NCBI GenBank assembly: GCA_963697915.1
Contig: OY969103.1
Location: 1,302,001-1,366,000, forward strand
Direction of reading: 5' to 3'
DNA length: 64,000 bases
Source: VRUE01 sp963697915
GTDB taxonomy: Bacteria; Actinomycetota; Thermoleophilia; Solirubrobacterales; 70-9
The translations under genes were made by a program, and so were the position numbers. Positions within the stretch are counted from its first letter, which is position 1; each line of letters begins with the position of its first letter. Shown piece by piece: positions 58,605 to 64,000 of the stretch. The notes beneath the pieces are model-generated. The model searched no databases. It worked only from the letters and a program-made list of their open reading frames with translations, and was not told where the DNA came from.

Positions 58605-59843
58605 CTAAGTGCCGAGGTCGCCGAGCAGCGCCAGCCAGTCGCGCAGCAGGCGCGGCGAGAGGAACTCGCGGCGGGCGTGTTCCTTGCCGTGGCGGCCGAG
58701 GCTCTTGCCCAGGCCGGGGTCGCGGAGGATCTCGAGGCAGCGCTGCGCGCACTCCTGCGGCGAGTCGACCAGGAAGCCGCCGACGCCGTCCTCGATCTGC
58801 AGGGGGATGCCGCCGACGTTGCCGGCGACGGTCGGCCGCCCCTTCCAGAGCGCCTCGGTGACGGTCAGGCCGAAGCCCTCGCGGATCGACTTCTGCAGGA
58901 CCACGTCGGACTGCGACTGGAAGGCGTTGACCTCGATCGCGCCGACGTTGTTGAGGTTGTTGAGGATCTTGATGTCGGGGTCGCCGGCGGCGTACTCGAC
59001 CGTCTCCTGGAAGAAGTCCCAGCCCTCGGGGTCGTCGGTCGCCATCGAGCCGACCAGGGCGAGCTGCACATCGGGCTGCTCCGCGGTCACCGCCCGGTAG
59101 GCGTCGATCACGCCGATCGGGTCCTTCCACGGGTCGAAGCGGGAGACCTGGGTGATCAGCGGCCGGTCGACGTCGATCCCGAACTGGTGGCAGACGAAGG
59201 CCGCGTCGTCGGGCGAGAAGGCCATGTTCTTCGGCGACAGCGGGTCGATCGCCGGCGGAATGATGTTGACCCCGTTCTGGCCGTCGATGCCGCTGGGCAC
59301 GTAGTCGGGCATGTGCCAGACGGTCGCGTCGTACTCCTCGATCAGCGGCTGCAGACGGGCGATCGGCGCCGGGTTGGGCTCGGAGAGGTCGATGTGGCAG
59401 CGCCAGATCCAGTTGCGCGCCTTCTCGGCGGCGCCGCGGCGCAGACCGACCGGCTGCGGGTCGTGGACGACCACCGCGTCCCACTCGCCTTCCAGGCCCT
59501 CGGCGTTGGCGGCGTTGATCTCGTCGAACAGCTCCCACTGCTCGGCGGTCAGCGTCTCCGGCGCCCCCTGCAGCGAGTTGTGGAGAAGCTTGGTCGCGTT
59601 GAAGAACTCTTCCTTGCCGAAGATGATGTGCCAGTGCGCGTCGATTCCGGCGTCGCGCATCAGCGGCACGATCGTGTAGAGGATCTCCGAGACGCCGCCG
59701 CCGAAGGCGGTGGCGCTGACGTGGAGGACGCGCTTGCCCTGCAGCGGCTCCGCCAGCTCCTTGATCTGGGCGCTCAGCTCCTTGCCGGCGATGTGGGTGT
59801 AGTCGGCGAGCGACTTCTGTCCGAGGGTGACTTCTTGTAGCAC
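58605..59843 (-). CDS. treT: Trehalose glycosyltransferring synthase-like glycosyltransferase (GT4)
   Basis: 412 residues. TreT makes trehalose directly from nucleotide-glucose and glucose. The sequence has HVSATAFGGGVSEILYTIVP, HWHIIFGKEEFFNATKLLHN (distinctive of TreT), PDYVPSGIDG, VSRFDPWKDPIGVIDAYRAV and the GT-B donor-site motif SIREGFGLTVTEALWKGRPT. It starts at GTG 59843, 46 nt after htrA, and is followed by otsA. Confidence 0.88.
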   Translation of the reverse strand: MLQEVTLGQKSLADYTHIAGKELSAQIKELAEPLQGKRVLHVSATAFGGGVSEILYTIVPLMRDAGIDAHWHIIFGKEEFFNATKLLHNSLQGAPETLTAEQWELFDEINAANAEGLEGEWDAVVVHDPQPVGLRRGAAEKARNWIWRCHIDLSEPNPAPIARLQPLIEEYDATVWHMPDYVPSGIDGQNGVNIIPPAIDPLSPKNMAFSPDDAAFVCHQFGIDVDRPLITQVSRFDPWKDPIGVIDAYRAVTAEQPDVQLALVGSMATDDPEGWDFFQETVEYAAGDPDIKILNNLNNVGAIEVNAFQSQSDVVLQKSIREGFGLTVTEALWKGRPTVAGNVGGIPLQIEDGVGGFLVDSPQECAQRCLEILRDPGLGKSLGRHGKEHARREFLSPRLLRDWLALLGDLGT

Positions 59844-59889
59844 CCGTGAATTTCTACAGACACCGCCGGTCGGGCGCTGCGCAGGCGGC

Positions 59890-61041
59890 TCAGCCGCTCG
59901 TACCTGCGTCCGGCCGCGTGCCGAGCGTCACCGTGATCTCGTCGCGCTCGCCGTCGCCGCGGAGGATCTCCAGCGTCACCTCGCTGCCCGGCTGCTTCGC
60001 GGCGATGAAGCGGGCCAAATCCTCCGGGCGGGTGATCGGGCGCCCGTCCAGGGCGAGGATCGTGTCGCCGCCGACCTGGTAGGGCACGCCCTGGAAACGC
60101 AGGTTCTCCTCGCCGCCGCGCAGGCCGGCCTCGTCGGCCGGGCCGCCCTCGACCACTTCGGCGACCAGGCCACCGAACTCGGTGTCGAGGCCGAGCTTCC
60201 GCGCCAGCTGCGGGTAGAGCGCCTGGCTGGAGACGCCGATGTAGGCGTACTCGACCTCGCCGTCCTCTTTGAGCTGGGCGACCGAGCGGCGCACGGTCGA
60301 GATCGGCACCGCGAAGCCGACCCCGTCGTTGGCGCCGGAGCTGGTCTCGATCTGCTGGTTGATGCCGATTACGCGCGCGTCGGCGTCGAGCAGCGGGCCA
60401 CCCGAGTTGCCGGGGTTGATCGAGGCGTCGGTCTGGATCGCCCCCTCGATCTGGAACTCGGTCAGCGAGCGGACCGAGCGGTCGGTCGCCGAGATGACCC
60501 CCACCGAGAGCGACTGCTGCTCGCCGAAGGGACTGCCGATCGCCGCCACCGGCTGGCCGACGACGAGCTCTGAGTCCTCGCCCAGCTCCAGCGGGTGGAG
60601 GTCGAAGCCGTCCGGGTCCAGGCGCAGCAGGGCGACGTCGGCGAACGGGTCGAAGCCGACGATCTCCGCCGGCAGCACGTTGCGGTCGCCGAACTCGACG
60701 AAGACCGCGTCGGCTTCTTCGCGGTCGCCGCCCTGCCCTTCGGTGACTACGTGCGCGTTGGTGACGATGTGGCCCTCGGTGTCGAGCACGAAGCCCGAGC
60801 CTTCGCCGCCGCCCCCGTCGTAGATCGAGCGGATCGTGACCACGCCCGCCGACGCCTCGCGGTAGACCCGGGCGGCGTCGAAGCCCTCGCTCGCCGTCTG
60901 CACGACCACCTGGGTAGTGGTCCGCGCGGCGCCCGACGCGCCGGTCCCGTCTCCGTCGCTCCCGTTCTCGCCGCCGCAGCCGACGAGCAGCGCGGCGAGC
61001 AGCGCCAAGAGCGCTGCCGGCAGTGCTGGTCGGGCGCTCAC
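59890..61041 (-). CDS. HtrA/DegP-like serine protease lipoprotein
   Basis: 383 residues. Lipobox LLVGC with Cys22 after a hydrophobic signal. A Ser/Gly/Thr linker leads to the trypsin-like domain: His97 in TNAHVV, Asp135 in FADVALLRL and Ser213 in INPGNSGGPLL. A PDZ domain fills the last 110 residues (LVAEVVEGGPADEAGL). These proteases police misfolded envelope proteins. It overlaps the histidine kinase gene by 4 nt, so stress sensing and response are encoded together. Confidence 0.94.
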   Translation of the reverse strand: MSARPALPAALLALLAALLVGCGGENGSDGDGTGASGAARTTTQVVVQTASEGFDAARVYREASAGVVTIRSIYDGGGGEGSGFVLDTEGHIVTNAHVVTEGQGGDREEADAVFVEFGDRNVLPAEIVGFDPFADVALLRLDPDGFDLHPLELGEDSELVVGQPVAAIGSPFGEQQSLSVGVISATDRSVRSLTEFQIEGAIQTDASINPGNSGGPLLDADARVIGINQQIETSSGANDGVGFAVPISTVRRSVAQLKEDGEVEYAYIGVSSQALYPQLARKLGLDTEFGGLVAEVVEGGPADEAGLRGGEENLRFQGVPYQVGGDTILALDGRPITRPEDLARFIAAKQPGSEVTLEILRGDGERDEITVTLGTRPDAGTSG

Positions 61042-62108
61042 GCCGGCGCCCGCGCGGGGGGGACGGGGGTTATGGGGCCCGCGACCCCCGGGACGAGCGG
61101 CAGGTCGAGGGTGAAGGCGGTGAAGCGGCGGCTCGAGGAGATCGCGACGCGGCCTTCCATGCGCTGGGCGAGCTCGCGGGCGATCGCCAGCCCCAGCCCC
61201 GATCCGCCCGATGACCCGCCTGAGGAGTCGGTCGTGTAGAAGCGCTCGAAGATCCGCTTCTGCGCCTGCTGGGGGATGCCGGTGCCGTCGTCGGAGACGG
61301 TCAGCTCGGCGCGGTTGTGAGCGGAGTAGATGGTCACGGTGACGCTGGTGCCCTCGGGGGTGTGGGTGAGGGCGTTGTCGAGCAGGATACGAAGGATCTG
61401 CCGCACCCGATCGGGGTCGGCGAGGGCCGTGACCGGGTGCCCCGGCGTGCGCAGCTCGAGCCGCGAGCCGCGCAGGTCGGCGCGCGGTCCGAACTCGCGC
61501 GCGACCTCACGCGCCAGGGCGGGGAGGTCGACCCGGCGCAGCGAGAGCTCGATGCCGCCGGCGTCGAGCTGGGAGAGGTTGAGCAGGTCGGCGGTGAGCT
61601 TGGTCAGCCGCTCGATCTGCTCGCGCATCGTGCGCACGAACTCGGCCCGCTCCTCGGGGCTCGGGTCCTCCTCCTCGAGCAGCTCGACGAAGCCGCCGAG
61701 GCTGAAGATCGGCGTGCGCAGCTCGTGCGAGGCGTTGGCGATGAAGACCTTGCGGGCGCTGTCGAGCTCGGCCAGGCGGCGCTGCATCTCGTTGAAGGTG
61801 CGGGCCAGCTGGCCGAGCTGACCGGACGAGTTGACCGGGATGCGGGTGGCGAAGTCGCCGTCCGCCACCTTGCGCGCCGCCTCCTCGATCCGGCGCACTC
61901 GACGGGCGACGAGCTGGGCGAAGTAGAAGCCGATGCCGAGCGTCAGCAGCAGCCCGATCAGGGCGCCGACCATGATCGGCCCGGCGGCTTCGTCGTGGCC
62001 GCCGATGACGACGACCCAGATGTAGACGATGAGTGAGGTCGCCGCCCCGATGCCCAGCGACACGAGCGTGATCGTGCTGCCGAGCGGCGTGAGGCGAACG
62101 TCCCTCAT
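61038..62108 (-). CDS. Two-component sensor histidine kinase
   Basis: 356 residues. Two membrane helices (about 11-36 and 44-66) with almost no loop between them, so it may sense within the membrane. HAMP domain near 67-117, phosphoacceptor His128 in ASHELRTPIF, N box DNALTHTPEG, G1 DDGTGIP and G2 GSGLGLAIA. The ATG overlaps the response regulator stop (ATGA). It is the middle gene of regulator-kinase-HtrA. Confidence 0.94.
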   Translation of the reverse strand: MRDVRLTPLGSTITLVSLGIGAATSLIVYIWVVVIGGHDEAAGPIMVGALIGLLLTLGIGFYFAQLVARRVRRIEEAARKVADGDFATRIPVNSSGQLGQLARTFNEMQRRLAELDSARKVFIANASHELRTPIFSLGGFVELLEEEDPSPEERAEFVRTMREQIERLTKLTADLLNLSQLDAGGIELSLRRVDLPALAREVAREFGPRADLRGSRLELRTPGHPVTALADPDRVRQILRILLDNALTHTPEGTSVTVTIYSAHNRAELTVSDDGTGIPQQAQKRIFERFYTTDSSGGSSGGSGLGLAIARELAQRMEGRVAISSSRRFTAFTLDLPLVPGVAGPITPVPPARAPA

Positions 62109-62799
62109 TCTCGGAAGCGGTAGCCGACGCCGCGCACGGTGAGCAGGTACTCAGGTTGTTTCGGGTCGCTCTCCATCTTCTCGCGCAGGTGGCGGATGTG
62201 GACGTCGACGGTGCGCGGGTCGCGGTAGTCGGATCCCCCCAGACGTGCTCGAGCAGGGTCTCGCGGCTGAGCACGCGGCCGGGCGAGCGGGCCAGGGCGG
62301 TGAGGATCTCGAACTCGACGAAGGTCACGCCGACCTCCTCGCCGCGCAGGGTGACCAGGCGCCGGGCTGGGTCGACGCGCAGCTCGCCCTGCTCGATCGG
62401 CTCCTCCTCCTGCGGGTCGGGGGCCATCCGCGAGCGCCGCAGCGCCGCCTTGACGCGGCTGCGGAACTCGCGCATCGAGAAAGGCTTGGTGATGTAGTCG
62501 TCGGCGCCCACCTCGAGGCCGGCGACCTTGTCGGTCTCGCTGCCTTTGGCGGTCAGCATGATGATCGGCACCTGGCTGTGGCGGCGCAGCTGCCGGCAGA
62601 CCTCGACGCCGTCGAGGCGCGGCAGCATCAGGTCGAGGATGACCAGGTCGAAGCGGCCCTCGGTGAAGCGCTCCAGCGCCTCGCGGCCGTCGAGCGCCGA
62701 GGTCACGTGGTAGCCGTCCTTGCGCAGCGGGTAGCTGAGCAGGGTCTGGACCGATTGCTCGTCGTCGACGAGCAATATCCGCGTAGACCCATTCCCCAT
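62105..62799 (-). pseudogene. OmpR-family response regulator with a -1 frameshift in a G-run
   Basis: The receiver domain is intact (Asp56 in LVILDLMLPRLDG, Lys105 in YITKPF). The winged-helix domain begins normally and reads LLEHVWG at residue 188. The frame then shifts at a run of six G (62240-62235 on the minus strand). The rest, YRDPRTVDVHIRHLREKMES to VRGVGYRFRE, continues in another frame to the stop at 62105. One extra G would restore a full protein of about 231 residues. The flawless downstream half and coupled kinase argue for a sequencing error or very recent mutation. ATG 62799 has TAACCT 6 nt upstream. Confidence 0.88.
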
Positions 62800-62805
62800 G
62801 TCCCA

Positions 62806-62811
62806 AGGTTA
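62806..62811 (-). promoter_or_regulatory. -10 element for leaderless response regulator
   Basis: TAACCT on the minus strand, then TGGGAC and the ATG at 62799. This would drive the regulator-kinase-htrA unit. Confidence 0.55.
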
Positions 62812-62860
62812 GTCCGGTCGGCCAGCCAGTCGCGTGGACATATGTGCGAGTACCTAGAAC

Positions 62861-62866
62861 TAAGGT
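62861..62866 (+). promoter_or_regulatory. -10-like hexamer before the FlgM-like gene
   Basis: TAAGGT, 7 nt before the GTG at 62874. It lies 49 bp from the divergent regulator -10. Confidence 0.4.
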
Positions 62867-62873
62867 TCGCCGG

Positions 62874-63071
62874 GTGGGAGCCGATATCAGGGCCATGCAG
62901 CGTGGACAGCTGAAGAACCTCGTTGAGACCGGGCTCTACCGGCCCGAGCCGGAGCTGGTGGCGCAGGCGATGCTGCGCCGCCGTGGTGTGCGCGCCCTGC
63001 TCACCGGCATCGCGCTCAACCCAGCTGATCGAATCCAGCCGGCGCCAACAGGCGCCCGCCGGGCAGCCTGA
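62874..63071 (+). CDS. Small FlgM-like protein
   Basis: 65 residues from GTG 62874. The segment LKNLVETGLYRPEPELVAQA followed by MLRR resembles the sigma-factor-binding C-terminal motif of anti-sigma-28 FlgM-type proteins. No flagellar gene is in the window, so the partner is unknown. It is divergent from the response regulator and its last 56 bp overlap thiL on the other strand. Small size makes this tentative. Confidence 0.5.
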   Translation: MGADIRAMQRGQLKNLVETGLYRPEPELVAQAMLRRRGVRALLTGIALNPADRIQPAPTGARRAA

Positions 63072-63999
63072 TCTCGACCCCCTCCCCGGCGACGACCGTG
63101 CCAATCCGGGTCAGCTGCGTTCCGCCGCGAGCTGCCACCGCGGCAGCCGCGTCCCCGAGCAGCTCCTCCGGCAGCGCCACGAGCAGCTCGTAGTCCTCGC
63201 CGCCTGAAGCGGCGAGCTCGAGCGGGTCACGCCCGCTGGCCGCCGCGACCTCGTCGACCCCGGGCGCGACCGGCAACGCCGCGGCATCGATCCGCACCCC
63301 GACCCCACCGGCTTCGGCGAGATGGCCGGCGTCGCCGCCGAGCCCGTCGCTGATGTCGATCATCGCCGTCGCGCCCGCGCCCGCCAGGACGCGCCCGGCC
63401 GCGAGGCGGGGGCGCGGCTCGAGCTGCCGGGTGACCAGTTCCGCGAAACCTCGCTTTTGCGTCAATGACGCGACAGATCGCGGTTTCGCGCGTTCGCCGT
63501 CCTCGAGGAGCAGGAGGCCGGCGGCAGCGGCGCCGAGCTCGCCGGTGACGGCGAGGGCGTCGCCGGCGCCGGCGCCGGCGCGGGTGACGAAGTCGTCGGG
63601 GGAGGGGGCGTGGCCGACCACGGTCACGGCCAGGCTGAGGACCGGCGAGCGGGTCACGTCGCCGCCGGCGATGCTGGTCCCGGTCTCGCCGGCCAGCGCC
63701 GCCATCCCGTCGAGCAGCTCCAGGCAGCCGGCCTCGTCGAGGTCGGCGGGGACGCCGAGGGCGACGTAGGCCTCGCTAGGCTCGGCGCCCATCGCCGCCA
63801 GGTCGGAGAGGGCGGTGGCGAGCGCCTTGGCGCCGATCTGCGCCGGGCTGCTCTGCCCACGTTTGAAGTGGACCCCGTCGACCAAGGCGTCGACCGAGGT
63901 CGCGGTGGCGCCGCCGGGCACGGTGACCGCGGCGTCGTCGCCGCTGCCGACCCGTACCCGCGCCCCGGCCGGGGGCAGGCGCTCACGCAGCTTGGTCAG
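63016..63999 (-). CDS. thiL: Thiamine-monophosphate kinase, N-terminus beyond the window
   Basis: 328 codons are visible and only a few N-terminal residues are missing. ThiL phosphorylates thiamine monophosphate to the diphosphate cofactor. VGSGDDAAV near the visible start, TSVDALVDGVHF, KALATALSDLAAMGAEP, IAGGDVTRSP, MIDISDGLGGDAGHL and SGGEDYELLVALP are all family motifs. The ATP/Mg sites look intact. Confidence 0.94.
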   Translation of the reverse strand: MTKLRERLPPAGARVRVGSGDDAAVTVPGGATATSVDALVDGVHFKRGQSSPAQIGAKALATALSDLAAMGAEPSEAYVALGVPADLDEAGCLELLDGMAALAGETGTSIAGGDVTRSPVLSLAVTVVGHAPSPDDFVTRAGAGAGDALAVTGELGAAAAGLLLLEDGERAKPRSVASLTQKRGFAELVTRQLEPRPRLAAGRVLAGAGATAMIDISDGLGGDAGHLAEAGGVGVRIDAAALPVAPGVDEVAAASGRDPLELAASGGEDYELLVALPEELLGDAAAAVAARGGTQLTRIGTVVAGEGVEIRLPGGRLLAPAGFDQLG

Positions 64000-64000
64000 C

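Noticed and set aside
57141..59840. An 899-codon open frame on the plus strand across otsA and treT
   Set aside because: It spans two well-defined minus-strand genes, is low-complexity Val/Asp/Gly, and has no recognisable motif.
62105..62799. Two separate genes, a truncated regulator and a lone winged-helix gene
   Set aside because: The two pieces join into one standard OmpR-type protein with a single-base change at a G-run, and the second piece has no start of its own.

Overview
The window looks like the chromosomal origin region of a very GC-rich actinobacterium, most plausibly a member of Thermoleophilia/Solirubrobacterales. That placement is inference. It rests on the origin gene order, mce genes, a menaquinone-type bc complex with a cytochrome b split in two and a cytochrome c fused to its second half, and many genes whose start codon sits about 6 nt after a -10-like hexamer, as expected for leaderless mRNAs.

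Region 1 (1-9.0 kb) is the origin block. gyrB (partial), dciA, recF, dnaN and dnaA run leftward. rpmH, rnpA, yidD, yidC, jag, rsmG, parA and parB run rightward, followed by tRNA-Ile(GAU). DnaA-box-like sequences lie between dnaA and dnaN. A near-perfect parS site lies inside the rnpA/yidD overlap. Region 2 (9.1-16.2 kb) holds a bifunctional-nuclease-family gene, ddl, a class I aminotransferase, a small membrane protein, an AP-superfamily phosphodiesterase, a polytopic GT87-like membrane protein and ymdB. Region 3 (16.2-22.0 kb) carries an ABC-2 exporter pair and a haem-precursor cluster: hemB, a fused two-domain siroheme-decarboxylase-like gene, hemL and a small unknown gene. hemL appears to start at ATT.

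Region 4 (22.0-49.8 kb) is the most unusual part. Five paralogous secreted proteins of about 250-267 aa share four invariant cysteines and have no function I can name. One lies near MMPL transporter 1, two lie beside MMPL transporter 2, and two lie just after a six-gene mce operon, next to a TetR regulator. The mce operon has no yrbE permease genes beside it. Together these suggest an envelope lipid-transport locus with a new secreted component. It is interrupted by a respiratory block: Rieske, cytochrome b, cytochrome b/c fusion, menG, polyprenyl diphosphate synthase, tatA, tatC and a tetratricopeptide-like membrane protein.

Region 5 (49.8-57 kb) is the conserved replication/ribosome cluster: purA, a DnaI/DnaC-like loader, dnaB, rplI, rpsR, ssb and rpsF. 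A coiled-coil gene with 21-bp tandem repeats and a membrane gene are inserted in it. Both DciA and a DnaI/DnaC-like protein are encoded in this window, which is unusual. Region 6 (57-64 kb) has a nested palindromic repeat, a trehalose pair (otsA and treT without otsB), an HtrA lipoprotein with a two-component system whose response regulator is frameshifted in a G-run, a small FlgM-like gene and thiL (partial). Every intergenic gap is shorter than about 300 bases. The larger gaps hold the palindromes, tRNAs and promoter-like sites listed below.
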